The position numbers were made by a program, and so were the translations under genes. From Harmonia axyridis (taxonomy: Eukaryota > Arthropoda > Insecta > Coleoptera > Coccinellidae), in contig NC_059503.1 in assembly GCF_914767665.1 (NCBI RefSeq), forward strand, positions 14,136,001 to 14,200,000: a stretch of DNA of 64,000 nucleotides, given 5' to 3'. Below the pieces are notes generated by a model, which worked only from the letters and a program-made list of their open reading frames with translations, was not told the DNA's origin and did no database searches. Position 1 is the first letter of the stretch. Every line of letters starts with the position of its first letter. Positions 11,718 through 24,267 of this stretch are shown piece by piece.

Positions 11718-12919
11718 GTAAACTCCATCCGGAGTTATTACATGACGAAAATTGAAATCGCAATAGTGTCACTTAATCGAAAGGGGTTGAAAAAAATTAG
11801 GTCAACATTAATGTAGTTGCTGAAAGTACCTACCCACTCCAAGCGATAGATATTGAATTCTGAACTTGAGTAAACATCATTCCGAGAATACTTGTCTTGA
11901 ATTTCTCAATAAACATGCTTCTTTGAGGTGGAAAACGTTCCCGTCTCCTCCATTAGGTATTTCAAATTGAGGGAAATTGTGTAGAAATTGCAACTTCTAC
12001 TTGTGTTATATTCTGCACTCTTGATATTTATCATGATAATAGGATGCTGATAATATTTCTAACATCATGCTGGAAGTTTTCAGTGTTTTAGTATATGCTT
12101 CGATTAATACAAAATACATAGAATAAACTCTATCTTGGAATAATCAGCAGAATACTGCTTGAATCACTGAAAAAAGATTGAGGTAATACGATTCGAAATG
12201 TCATGTTTTTTCTGAAAGCCATATAGACATATGGCTTTCAGAAAAAACCACTCAATGTACCTATTCGTCCACCATCTATCGTTACTTTGGACAATAACTC
12301 GAAAGAATGACAATGTATATTAGGCACGATATGTCGCAGAAGGTAAATAAGTCTTTCTGTTTTCGAACATTAATCTTCTTTACTCTTACATGGTCATCAT
12401 ATGTTTCAAAAGAGAAATATTGTCTAGGAATTCGGAGGGTCAAGATGAAGATGAAAGGCCTTAGTTGCCCATTACTATTGGGGTTATTACCCCTCCAATA
12501 ACAGTGACCCGCCATCAGGCACAAAATAACTCCCCTGGGAGCTACATAGGTGTAATATTTCGTTCTTGAAAATTTGTAATAAATAACTATGTAAATGTTG
12601 AGGTCGTTCAAAAATATATTCTATTGAGTATATTCTATTCTATTTTGTATTTCTCTTTGTAATATTAGGTTGGGTAAGTTTCACAAAACTTTTATTGAAA
12701 TAACTGTTGATTAAGATATAAGTAGCACATATTCTATGTGTTTTCGTAATTATTTCAGTTGATTATTATTTTGTTCTACTAGATATAGAGATAGCTAGTT
12801 TAACGCAATTTTTCGAGGTACAAAAATTTTTTAAAACTCCTTACTCGAAGTATCAGCATTTTCGAAATTTTCAGAGAAATTTGGCTAGAATATTGCACTA
12901 TGAGGTTCACATCATATAA
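11718..12919. other. No gene seen; one perfect hairpin
   Basis: Non-coding intron sequence. The only structure noticed is a hairpin at 12206-12247, listed separately. Confidence 0.5.
12206..12247. repeat. Perfect 19-bp hairpin, 4-nt loop
   Basis: The arms (12206-12224 and 12229-12247) built on CTGAAAGCCATAT are exact complements around the loop AGAC. Confidence 0.8.
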
Positions 12920-14020
12920 CAGCGTGCTTAGACTAAATAAGGGTATTCCTCGGGCGCCGAGAGACTGAATCATTCGTCAGTGTGACTTTATTAGTAGTTT
13001 TCTCCCATTTCTATGAAATCTATTGGTAGATTTTGGTAGTTTCAGAATAGTTATTTATAATACAAGTGCAGAAGGCATTGATATTCTTCCACGAGTTCAA
13101 AATTCAAAACGAGCCACGAAGTGGCGAGTTTTTGAATGAACGAGTGGTAGAATAAGCCTTCTGTACGAGTATTATACATTATTTTCTCTAATTCATTGCA
13201 TTTTCTTTGAAATTAATGAAATATTTCCATAAATATAATTTAGTGATTTTTGCATTGAAAAATGTTGGTTGGCAGAACTGATTTCTTTAAGGCAATTTGA
13301 TGAATTGACAGATAAAGCCGTAGCGGAATGTTCGGAGTGCCAACATAGAATAATAAAATATAACCATGAAAACTGTGCGTTTCTGACATATTCTCGCACG
13401 ATTTTGTTCTACAAGATGTGGAAGAATGAACGGAATAACCACAGAATTAGAGAAAGATATTTCTCTAATTCTACCACTCGTTCATTCAAAAACTCGCCAC
13501 TTCGTGGCTCGTTTTGAATTTTGAACTCGTGGAAGAATATCAATGCCTTCTGCACTTGTATTATAAATAACTATTCCAAACTTGGCCAAAATGGTCAAGG
13601 ATTTTTTATCAATGCCAGCATCTTCAGCTCCTGTTGACAGACAATTTTCCAGAGTTGCTCTTACAGTTACAAAAACCCGCAAAAGGTTAGGCGACAAATC
13701 TAAAAGATGCCCCATGTGTCTTAGATCCTGGATGGAAAATTATGAAATCAGACAAAGCCTGGAGGTTTTTCAATATTAAGAAACTTAATTTTTTTATTAT
13801 TTTTTATTTTGTTATGATTTATAGTGATTCAATATATGTTTCTTTTTCAAAAAGTTGATATTTTCAGTTCTTTCATACAATGAGTTTAATAAATGAAAGT
13901 GTTTTTGTAATGTTCCTTCTCATTTCATCATTATTTTATTGATGTGACACTACACTGACTTGAAATCAAGTCAAGCTCAAGCCAAGTAGCCTGAAAATCA
14001 AGCCAAGCTGTGAATCTCTA
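12920..14020 (+). mobile_element. hAT transposon relic, copy 2 (interrupted by a MITE)
   Basis: It shares the GCTTAGACTAAATAAGG block with copies 1 and 3. The C-terminal hAT dimerisation segment is at 13582-13779 (SSAPVDRQFS, TKTRKRL, MCLRSWMENYE). The right end GTGAATCTCTA at 14020 matches the right TIR of copy 3. The left TIR is lost. An inserted inverted-repeat element splits it (13045-13576). Confidence 0.75.
13045..13576. mobile_element. MITE with 109-bp near-perfect TIRs, inside hAT copy 2
   Basis: The left arm 13045-13153 and right arm 13468-13576 are almost exact reverse complements (for example CGAGCCACGAAGTGGCGAG, itself palindromic). The loop is about 314 bp. The uninterrupted hAT copies read straight across this point (TTTCAGAAATATCTTTCCAA at 40.76 kb), which proves insertion. 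The small target duplication cannot be fixed exactly. An apparent ORF at 13269-13517 runs from the loop into an arm and is probably chance. Confidence 0.85.
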
Positions 14021-14689
14021 GTCCGGATAGAGCACTATTCAAAATGAAACCTCTAATTGGAGAACGCTTCATATTGGAAATAGTCAAATAGCACCTTCAG
14101 CTAGGAATGCTCCTTGAATTCTATCAGCCGATACGTCCGAAATCATCTAAACACAATTACCAACGTCTCGTTCTGCGTGCCCCTTACTATACAATCGAAA
14201 CTTCCACGCCAACGGAAGTTCATGCAGTTTGTCCAACAATTTCCAGGATTCGAATTAACCGAAAACGAACTTTCAATTACAAAATCGAACACGGGCCGTA
14301 TATTGCCAGGATAATGACTCATACATATTTTATGTATGTTGTATTGAACGTAGGGGGGGCATTATCTGTCGGAGTTTCAGGAATGATCTAATTAGCATAG
14401 CACAGCAGCAAAGAGGTCGTCTGATGTATTTTGCATAGCGTAGATCCGTTCAAACGATAGGAGCATCAAGCTGAATATCAAACAGGTCAGCCAAAACAGC
14501 GTGCTTCCAACCTGTCTCTCTCTCTCGTGGTGATATCAGTCTCTACAGGATTACGAAGCGGACAATGTTGATGGAAAACGGAAGGATGGTGGCAATAACG
14601 AAAACAAATGACACAGGTTCCGCCACTTTTGATCAACTCACTACATACCTAGCGAAATGAATATGTGTTGTTATGAAATAAACTCGAAA
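14021..14689. other. No gene seen
   Basis: Frames at 14107-14391 overlap in different phases and show no domain. Confidence 0.5.
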
Positions 14690-15910
14690 CGACATTGTGT
14701 TTTTCTACAAGCGTGCTCTTTCAACTCTTTTTCCACACGCTTTTCAAGTCACAAAGAGTCACTTTCCTACACAGTGCGGGAAAAACCCTTGCTATTTCTT
14801 TTCCGCAAGCGTATGCGTGGATTTTACGCATGCAAATATCAAAGAATAAATTGAATTCTGTCATCTCCATTCACCCCCAATTAACGTCAAAGATGAGATA
14901 ACTATGGTAATGACATGCAGAATTAGGTCTGTCATTCATGTGTATGTGAATAATTGATCAAATCTTTCGAGTTTCAATTCATTTCAAGTGCTTGTAGAAA
15001 AAATGTTGTTCCTAACTATTGCGAAATGTGTCTTTCCCGCACTCAAATGATTGACCAAACTCTGCTTCGAGTTGTTCGACAGTTTCATGCGGGAAAGTAC
15101 CACTTTCCGCACTTGTTAAGAAAATAAGTTATTCCTACTAGCGTTTTGAAAGTAGTACTCTCCACACGCATTAACTTTTGGAATGTAGTACTTTTCCAAA
15201 TTCGTGCGGAAAAAAGCCCTGCTATTCACTTTCCGCACGCATACGCATGCGGAAAGGGTTTTTTCCGCACGGAAATATTAAAGTATGTCTCATGCACCAA
15301 TCATAAAATATATTTTCTTATAACGTCAGTCGGTATCAAGACGAAAACTCTCCTTGAAAGTGTTTATTCACGCTTGTAGGAAATAGTTATTTTCCTAACA
15401 AGTGTGGAAAGTGATACTTTTCCGCAAGAGACTTCGCGTCGTTCGGTCAAGCTGTCGAGTTTTAAAAGGCACTTTCCACATTTTCACGGAGAGTTTTTGT
15501 CTTGAGACCGACTGACGTTATAAGAAATTATATTTTTGTGCGATCAGTCGCATAGAGGAACGTTTGAATTTTATGATTGGCGCATAGAGACATGCCAAAA
15601 TTTTATGATTGATGCGACTCTTTAATATTTGCGTGCGGAAAAACCCTTGCTATTCACTTTGCGCATGCATATGCGTGCGGAAAGTGAATAGCAGGGCTTT
15701 TTTCCGCACGAATTTGGGAAAGTACTGCTTTCCAAACGTCAATGCGTGTGAGAAGTAATACTTTCGGAACGCTAGTAGGAAAAATATTGTTTATATCTCA
15801 TGTGGAAAGTGCCTTTTCCGCACTCGACAGCAGTCTCTTGCGGAAAAATATCACTTTCCAGACTTGTTAGGGAATTAACTATTTCATACAAGCGTAAAGA
15901 AAAAAGGTGT
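14690..15910. mobile_element. Complex fold-back element with TTTCCGCAC subrepeats
   Basis: Multiple inverted blocks: 15125-15300 pairs with 15590-15790 (motifs CTAGCGTT, GAATAGCAGGGC, TTTCCGCACG). 15310-15360 pairs with 15478-15530 (ACGTCAGTCGGT). 15385-15475 resembles the inverse of 15795-15890 (GTGGAAAGTG). Related subrepeats also run through 14690-15120. There is no transposase. The architecture is like Foldback (FB) elements, with arms made of short iterated motifs. Confidence 0.7.
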
Positions 15911-16878
15911 TTCTTCTCACCACAGATATCTGTTGTTATTAATTTGTCGCCGTTTATTGAAAAATCCTTCGATTAATTATAATCTTCCAAAATGAGAGGA
16001 AATAATTGACCATTGTATAAAATTTGCAATATTTTCCATTAAGATTCAAAACATATTTCCCATTCGAATAATAGGAATTCCTTTAACTTTTTTCAGCTGA
16101 TTTCTAGAAATCCATTATTTAACTACATTAAAAAATCCTTGTTTCAACTCGTATGTCATTATTATGATGAAACTAATTTTTGTTAATTTGACCTACATTA
16201 TCTCACATAATACGTGAATGTTTCAAGGTGTGGGAGATAAATTCAATAAAATCACTCTCTTAGGATAACCGAAACGATAGTTTCGGAGATTGCGAAGAAA
16301 TCGTAATTTTCTTAATCGGAATGTGGAGAGCAATTACTCTCGACCCTAATAAAATAAATGTTTTTGGGTCAGGCTAACCCACCATTCCCAAAATTTCAAT
16401 TAACTTCTTCATTCTCTCCTGGCTCATTTGATTTAATTTAGGGTGAGTTATCTGATCTGATTGTTCAGGTTCGGCTACGAACGGAAAATAACCTGAGTTT
16501 TATAAAAAAAGTCTGAAATGTTCGTAAAAAAATAAAACCTCCTACCAGCAGATTTGCTCTCGTGGGTACACCGTGTTTCACGATTGAAGGCACAATATGC
16601 GATTGAAAAATCAGTGTACGAATAATAATCGATCAGGTCCTTTCACTGTGTATATTGTGACTTCTCAAGCGATACCAACATAAAATTTGATCAACATAAT
16701 CTTTACCACTGAGTTGGATTGTGAAAATCTACAAGCCGATAGCAGATTAGACGTCACACTGATTTTTCTCTTTTCGCTTTCAACTGTGCTCTTCGACATT
16801 ATTTCTTTTTGAATAATTCTATTCGTTTCTGGATTAGTTATTCTGTATCTTTCGACAGCATGCTCAAAATTGTAAATA
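15911..16878. other. No gene seen
   Basis: AT-rich intron sequence. It ends at a CAGGGTGTTG motif (16879) that resembles one terminus of the CAGGGTG-ended elements. Confidence 0.5.
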
Positions 16879-16901
16879 CAGGGTGTTGATTCAGTATATT
16901 A

Positions 16902-17455
16902 ACAGGCCAATTGAAAAGTCCCCGGTCTACCTTAGTAAAACACATTTTTCGGCAAAATTCGATTTTATTGTCCAACATACTTGCTTTCGGGGGCGATACA
17001 GCGATTATAACGATGTTCCGACTTTTCGATACCATTTTTGTAGTACGATTTGTCTTTCGCTTCAAAATAGGCCTCAGTTTCGGCGAGAACTTCTTCATTG
17101 ACGCTGAGATTCTTTCCAGCGAGTATTCTTTTGAGGCTTGAGAACATGAAAAAGTCGCTGGGGACCAGATCTGGCGAATACGGTGGATGCAGAAGCTATT
17201 CGAAACTCAATTCATGCAATTTTGCCATTGTTTTCATTGATTTGTGACACGGCGCATTGTCTTGATGAAACAGTACCTTTTTTCTTCAAATGGGGTAGTT
17301 TTTAACGATTTCATCCTTTAAACGAACCAATAACGCTATATAATAATCGCTGTTGATGGTCTATTCCTTTTGGAGGTAATCAATGAATATTATACCTTGC
17401 ACATCGTAAAATACTGATGTCATTACCTTGCCAGTTGACTGTTGTGTTTTTCCTC
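16902..17455 (-). pseudogene. Mauritiana-type mariner, C-terminal part (copy M1)
   Basis: The left end, preceded by TA, is the TIR ACAGGCCAATTGAAAAGTCC. On the minus strand, fragments encode the end of a D34D mariner transposase (HQDNAPCH block near 17245, SPDLVPSDFFMF block near 17160, and the C-terminal KDKSYYKNGIEK). Frameshifts interrupt it. The 5' half is gone: at about 17456 the sequence changes to a retrotransposon tail. Confidence 0.85.
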
Positions 17456-17830
17456 GCTCTAGATTCGGAACCTTGGCTGTTTCTTTGAGAGTATCCAGGA
17501 CTGACTTTCTCATATGAGTGGTTTTTAAGCCAGTGAACCCCGGACATTTGTACACTATCTGTTCGCCATTTTCTACCGCATTCCCACAGAGCCTGGAAAT
17601 CTCATCTGAAGACTTACCCATACGGTACAAAAGGTATTCGTACCGACAGTGTCTTGTCAGCAGTTCCACCATTACCCGAAGCTCAGCTCGTGGCAGCTCC
17701 AAGTGCTTCTTGGTATAGGTCGGTGAAAGCACCACAAATATATTTGACTGAGCAAAATCAGGAGTGTTTCTCCATAGGCTTATTCTATTGGTCACTCTGC
17801 CATTGTTAGATCAGGAGATGTAACGGAATC
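17456..17830 (-). pseudogene. Non-LTR retrotransposon tail fused in frame to mariner M1
   Basis: An open minus-strand frame (17361-17795, 144 codons) begins with retrotransposon sequence just after RNase H (LPRAELRVMVELLTRHCRYE, then ISRLCGNAVENGEQIVYKCP). This is the same family as 7202-7405. At about residue 110 it passes into mariner sequence (ERGKTQQSTGKVM). The fusion is intact as an ORF, but there is no evidence that it is expressed. Confidence 0.75.
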
Positions 17831-19869
17831 TTATATTCTCCGATGTGAGGCTTGCGTATAAGATCTTCCGAACAATTTTTATTGTTGAGGAGGGTTGGGG
17901 ACAATGTTTGAAGTTCAAACATATTCCTGACTTCAATAAAGAAATATTTTTTTTTAATTCTTACAACTTCTAAAAGAAAACGAACCAGATCTGAGCAAAG
18001 GAGAAAAATGCTCACAATGAGTGCAGCTATCATCTTCCAAAGTTTATCATGCTTGTAGAACACCCCGTTTAAGTTGGTGAGGATCTACAAGCTCTGTTTT
18101 GAATCAGAAGATATTTAGAATTTAAAAAGAATCCACATCGTTGGCGAATTTGTGGAAATCAATTCCGTTTCATTTCATTTGATAACGAATTCCCATCAAG
18201 TAAGCACCGAATCCATCGGATAACTACTCATCATCAATTAAACCCAAACATTCGATAATCTGATCATCCGATCGAGATACCACCGATCAAGCCTTTCATC
18301 ATCTGAACCACCACCAGACACAATAACGGATTCAAAGCTACATGCATCAATCGAACTGGAATAGTTTCTCTACCAGGCAAATCATGTTGACATCCAGCCT
18401 GATGAACAATCCTGTTCTCGAACAATTTGGCGAATGATTAGGAGTGACAGCTCTATCTGGTACAGGCTTTCCTTCTTGAAAACCTTGGGACAGTACAAAT
18501 ATCCCAATGACACCCCGCAGAGGGGCGAGAGTGTGATTTATAGAGACATTGACTCGTCGAGTCGCTCAGTCGAAAGGACTGATTCCGAGTTTCAACCTAT
18601 TGGATTCGATACGGGGTGTTATGTCACTGGAAATAAGCATTGCAACGAGCTTGAGGTAGAGCTACGCGAGTAATAAACTCTGTTATATTGTGAGCAGTCG
18701 GTTAAATGGGAAATTGATATTGTAATGTAATGAATATTTATGAGTTTGTGGTAGGGAATTGTTTATTGAATTCAGCTGCCTCTGGAGTGCTTTTCAACTG
18801 ATAGTAGAACAGGAAAACATACCTATTTCAATAGAAATATTAAGTAGGAAAAGTTCGCATCAATTTGAGCATTTGCGTTCTCAGATAATATTCATTTTAT
18901 CTCTATTTTCATCCTGAGTTTTGATCGTCTTTGACGTTTTTTTTTTGGGTTTCGATTTAGATGGAAAGCACCATTTCGAAGATCGTAGATGAATTGCATG
19001 TAGAAATTTGCATTTTGCGTTTTGATAATGTGGAGTCGGAAATGCCAGGTTTTAGCATGTCTTGAGTGATCTTATTGAAGTGAGTATCAAAGAATGTCAT
19101 GGCTGAACAATAGTTTTGAAATGGTACAAATTGATGATTTCTTATTACGGTTGATACTTTGACTACACCTGTGCCATAAAATGTTCAGTGGCGGATGCAG
19201 AAGGGGGGTTGGAAAGGGTTGATTAATCCTCCAAGCCTCGTCTAAATATTTATAGTTTTAGAGCCAATTCAACTTTCAAGAAAAAAAAATGCTTTTAGTA
19301 GTGCTAGTGAGAAGAAAATGTTATAAGTATATTCAAGATTCTTGAGGAGGTTGCTATGTTGAATGAAAATTTCACATAAAAAGAACCTCCTCCAAATGAA
19401 TCCATACGAAAATATTTTATTTGGGCCACCCTGTATAATTGAAAATTTTTATTCCTATTTTTTCAACTTACAACAAATCACTATTGAATTGAAAATCTTT
19501 TCAAAAAATTGTTACGAATGCAATTATTTGAGCTTCGTGAAACATTTGTGTTGGTTAATTCTGCTGAAGACCTGGAGCTGCCATTATGTGCCTTTTGGCT
19601 TTGAATTAAGATCGCTTCCCACAAAATAGGGGTGAAGATCGATGTCAAGGGCAATGAGATAGCCACATCATGGCCGACTACTGTTGGAATTTACAATGGG
19701 ATGTAATTCCATTTTCTCTATAATTCTAATTTCCTGCATAGAAGTATTTTTATGTTCCACTCAAAAACTCACGATTTCCATACATTCATTTCAACTTTCC
19801 ATATGACCTTCACAAACACACTGAAACATGCCCAGAAAATTTCAACTCTGGATCCGCTCTCTCAAATTC
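17831..19869. other. No gene seen
   Basis: About 2 kb of intron without recognisable coding or repeat structure, apart from a lone CCACCCTGTATAA motif near 19424. Confidence 0.5.
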
Positions 19870-20235
19870 ATCTCTTCAAAAAATGTTATAGTTTCACCAC
19901 CAAATGTCAGTTACTAAGCCAGAAGTTCAAGTGTATCAATGTCATGGCATTCAGATGCAAAAAGTGTTTCTGAGATATTTCTGAAACAACTTTCAAATGA
20001 AAATTCAATGGAGTTATAGCTTGGGTGATGATATATACAATTGACCATAATCTGCAAAATAATGCAACCGATAAGCGAGTACATATTCCGAGTCCTGTAG
20101 AATGTATGTAGATGATAAACAAAATAGGTACAAGCAAGGAACCTTGTGGACACCCTTCAAAATCCCTCAAAATGATATCAATGTGTGAGATAATTAGAAA
20201 GCCGAGTTGCAGCCTCACTTGAGTGACCAATATGG
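19870..20235 (-). pseudogene. Reverse transcriptase fragment (non-LTR)
   Basis: A minus-strand frame contains GCPQGSLLVPILFIIYI, the RT motif usually written GVPQGSxLGPxLFxxYI. It is followed in another frame by HYFADYGQLYI, a decayed FADD catalytic motif in which the second Asp is Tyr. Stops and frameshifts make it dead. Only about 120 codons remain. Confidence 0.75.
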
Positions 20236-20275
20236 ACCGAAATAGCTATAAATAAGCCATAGTTTAGATTTAGAC

Positions 20276-20870
20276 ATAGAGTAATAAACATAGATAGAGG
20301 GAGTTTACGCAATTTTTACATGTCCCCTCCCCAAGATGGTTAGATTACGTTGCCGGATTGTGATATACTTTCAAATCCACAATTTTTCTATATCATTATG
20401 AATGTATATTATATTGAATGAAACATATTTATTTGAGTGATTCCCGATTAAATATGCAAATTTGAATATTTGGAATACGATATTTTTTCTAATAGTCGGA
20501 TTTATAAGAAGCATTTCTTTATTATTTTCTATTTCTACCTGCTGAAGTCAAGGTTTGGCAACTATTGCTCTCCAAGTGTCATCAGTTGTTTCACGTAGTT
20601 TCGCGCGCTTGAAGTTTGTTTTCTGAATTTCTGATATATTTTGGTATTTATTTCAATATATTTTGAATTAATATGAAACGTTGATTCACTATGGGATATA
20701 AGAAGTGCGTTCTTTTTGAAGAAACTCGCGAATTAAATGAAATATCGTATCACTGATATGTTTTCATTTCCGCGGGCTTCATGTCAAATTCAATAGTTCA
20801 TGTTGGGGACAAAATTTGCTTACTGAAAATAACATAATGCTCCCTTTATCTATGTTTATTATTCTGAAGG
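20276..20870. mobile_element. MITE family 1, copy B
   Basis: Its ends are GAGTAATAAACATAGATAG and TATCTATGTTTATTATTC. It lies in the opposite internal orientation to copy A. Flanking TTTAGAC occurs on both sides (20269-20275 and 20871-20877), a likely target duplication. Confidence 0.8.
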
Positions 20871-21721
20871 TTTAGACTATTCAAAGCTTTAGAAAATCAA
20901 GTAATGGTGCGTTACTTGTTTGTGTTGTTGATGACAATGTGTAGGCTTGTGAAAAAGGACAAAATTGGAGCAACCCAACCCAAATTTTTTTCGAAGAAGC
21001 AATAAGGAATTTATCCCTATCACCCAGAACCAATCGCCCATCAAATAATGGTCCATATTATTTTTAACTAGACAAGATCCCCTATGACATTATACCTTTC
21101 TTACCTCCCATAAAACCGCTATAAGTGTCCCAGAAAAACACTTTATCACATCCAGACATATTTTAGTTGCCACGCCTTCTTTTTATCGCTGCAGATATAT
21201 TTTTCAGTGGCGTTCATCTCATAATATCAGATAAATGGGACAGAAATCGTTTTTCGATATGTCACACATAGAGCGTAATAATCGAATGATGAAAAATGCC
21301 GCATATAAAAAGTGTTGCACGTATAGGTACGTATTCGCGTTATTCGATTGTTTCCGCAACAGTTCGATAGATTGAGTTGATATCTGCATGCCGGAGATGT
21401 ATGATATATGGGAATTGTCAATAATATTTTTCGTCTGGAATTCTGACATTCTTTTCGAGGTATGGACGAGACATATTTTCATTTTTTATGTTTATGAATT
21501 TATGAGATATGTTGTGTCTTTAATTTGTTGTTTTTCGCCTGCAATTTGTTCGTTGATAATTAATTTTCTCTATTTCAGTATCGTGATGAGTTAATTCCAA
21601 ATTTAAAAACAGTGCTGCAGTAATGAACGCATTACAGCATTATTTTCAATTATATTTTTCGTTTTGTGGTTGTCACAGACTTCGAATCCTATCAAAATTC
21701 AACACACATCAATTATCGTAA
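20871..21721. other. No gene seen
   Basis: Non-coding. The frames at 21219-21594 are short and domain-free. Confidence 0.5.
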
Positions 21722-21927
21722 GTAATTGCACAAGTCCATCAAAATTACCGATAATTTTGCATGACAGCGTGTCATAAAAACTGCATGAGTTCATTTTCAT
21801 TTTTGGAGAAAGAGCCCGACACCGAAGGTGGAGGGCTCCAAAAATGAAAATGACCGAATGCAGTTTTTCAAAGGAAACACGCTGGAATGCGAAATTATCC
21901 GGTCATTTTGATGCACGAGTGTAATTC
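21722..21927. repeat. Inverted-repeat element (~206 bp)
   Basis: The arms pair outward from the centre: TTCATTTTCATTTTTGGAG at about 21791 with its complement at about 21835, then AAAACTGCAT, then GCGTGT, then CATCAAAAT near both ends. A small MITE or hairpin element. Confidence 0.7.
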
Positions 21928-22085
21928 GGGGGAATATTTCCCGAATAAACTGTTACATCACTTGTCAAACTGATTTAGAATGGAATTGCCATAGATTCGA
22001 ACTGTGTAAGATGCATAGAAACTATGCATCTATGAACAGAACAATTATCGCAGTGCTGTTTCGCTTCCTACAATGCAATTATCGC

Positions 22086-22207
22086 TGTAATTTTCGATAA
22101 TTGTTCTCCATATACATAGAATTTTTGACAGGAGGGAAATATTCTCTGTAATTTTCGATAAATGTTCTCCATATACATAGAATTTTTGACAGGAGGGAAA
22201 TATTCAA
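22086..22207. repeat. Tandem duplication, 61-bp unit x2
   Basis: The unit beginning TGTAATTTTCGATAA and ending before CTGTAATTTTCG occurs at 22086-22146 and again from 22147, with about one mismatch. It includes CATATACATAGAATTTTTGA. A recent direct duplication. Confidence 0.85.
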
Positions 22208-24267
22208 TATAATATAATTCGGATTAAGTGAAATGATTTACGGCATTATTCGGAATTTCTCTTGATTCTGTTTTTAAATCGATTTCGGCAGAAATAATTC
22301 ACGAACTTAATGCGTAATTATGAATTATTTCAAAATTCAAAACATATGATTCAAATTCATATTCCGTAATCTGTCAATTTTCGTAACAGTCACACCAATT
22401 GCCAATATACAATAGAAATGTCACTAGAATGTATAATATGAAGTTTTCATTGAATTTCTACAATATTTCACAAAATTTGACTGAAATAGAGAAAATATCG
22501 TCTAATACTCGTTGCAGCAGGCAATTCCAACACTCTTGTGTTCGAATTTCGCATTCGTGTTGGAATAGGAGCCCATTCTGCAACTTGTTTTAGAATATAC
22601 TATTGTTTATATGATTGATGTTTAACTATAAGTTTTATTCTGATATATTTGTAATTTTGAAGAATGATTGAAATTATGATCATAATTATGTTTTGAAAAT
22701 AACCTGGAGGAAAAAAGCGTGCACTGTTCCAAAAAATGTATCACCCTGTAGATTCGAAATCGAAATTGGCATATCACGCTGAATTTAAGTTGAATATCTT
22801 ATGTTTTGCTGATGCTATGATGAAAAACTTGAAAAAAAAATTAAACATTAACATCCTCTTTCTCGAAAAAAAAAGTGTTTGCGGGCCCATGTTTATCGAC
22901 TTGTTCTTCTCAAAACTATCCGGGGAATCTCCGATTTTTGTTTGTATCTCTATTCGAGGAACACCCGGTATAATGAGCTATTTTACATCCTCAAAAGTAA
23001 AGTGAGTCTTTTACTCTTTCTATTTATTTAATATAAACATTTACCTACATTAATATTAAAAACTTCGTTAATATTTATCGAACTATAATGATAGTGAATA
23101 ATTCTTATTGAATATGGAAAAAATGAGAAAAGAACGAATGTGAGGTCAGAACCTTTTGAGGGATGGTTTATTTTTGCGCCAATTCTACCCTTGGGCACCC
23201 ATATAGTCCTACTCGTATATAGAAATCAATTGACGCAAGACTGACGATTATTCAAAACCACCTCAGTTCACGTCTGTGCTTTCAGTGTTTTTCGAGAATA
23301 CTCCATCACAATATTTATCATCGCCTTAAGAAGTGAATCGAGATGAAAGAAATTCATGTTGGAAAATAATTATAATTTTCCAAAGATTGTCAACTTGATT
23401 ACGCCAATACCAGAAAAATATGTATTCAGCATATTCCTAATACAGTAAAAGACTCCTTATTTGATCTTCTACTTCCCGGGGTGAATTATGAGAAAACCAG
23501 GGGAATATACGAAATGAGAAATGGGGAGACATAAAAAGACATCATTTGTTAGAAAACACGACCAGAAAAGACAATACTTCAGACGTACGGCAATATTTTC
23601 CGCGTGTATATTTGTCTTACGTTCCTAAGAATCAGTCAATCTAGAAGAACAACGCAAAGCAAGGGAGAGGGAAAAAACTTCGGCGAAGAGATAATTGAAC
23701 AAATACTGGGAGATGAAAATAAATCCCAAAAGATTTCGGTATTCGGCCTGTCGTGTTTTTACCAAAGTATGAATGAATTTTTCTGGCTAGAAAATCGTTA
23801 CATGTGTTCGGGACGTCTCATTGTAAAGAAAATATGAATGACCGACTTAGCAGTGAACAGTCGAATCATTTTGGCTACATTTACGGAATACCTAATCGGA
23901 TTTTACCTATTTACGAGCTCAATCGCAGCATTCGAGATCCGGACCTACCCTGAAAATTTAAAGTAGCTAGATCCTTCCCTTCGAAAGTAACTGGCTGACG
24001 AAAATTTCTAAAAAGGTAGACATTCGCCTGTTTATAGGTACATTCAAGGTTGCAATTGGTGCGTGAATGAAAAAGAGCATTTATAGTTTTTTTTTCGATG
24101 TTCTGCTTGGAATCTATCTATGATTTTATCACATAGTTTGGAATTGTTATTTTTTATTAATTTGCGAAATATGAATACAGTAGAATTGGTTGAAATTGAA
24201 ACATTTTTAATATACTACTTGAATTTTCTGATTAAGCTATCAACACGAAATCTTACACTACAAAGTA
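22208..24267. other. No gene seen; one repeat-like block at 22720-22995
   Basis: The block at 22720-22995 contains TCACCCTGTAG at one side and a stretch (GCGGGCCCATGTTTATCGAC) resembling the sequence at about 38370, so it is probably an old CAGGGTG-type element. The remainder has nothing recognisable. Confidence 0.45.

Noticed and set aside
17361..17795. Calling the retrotransposon-mariner fusion a domesticated gene
   Set aside because: There are no splice sites, promoter or selection evidence; both parts have close dead relatives in the window.
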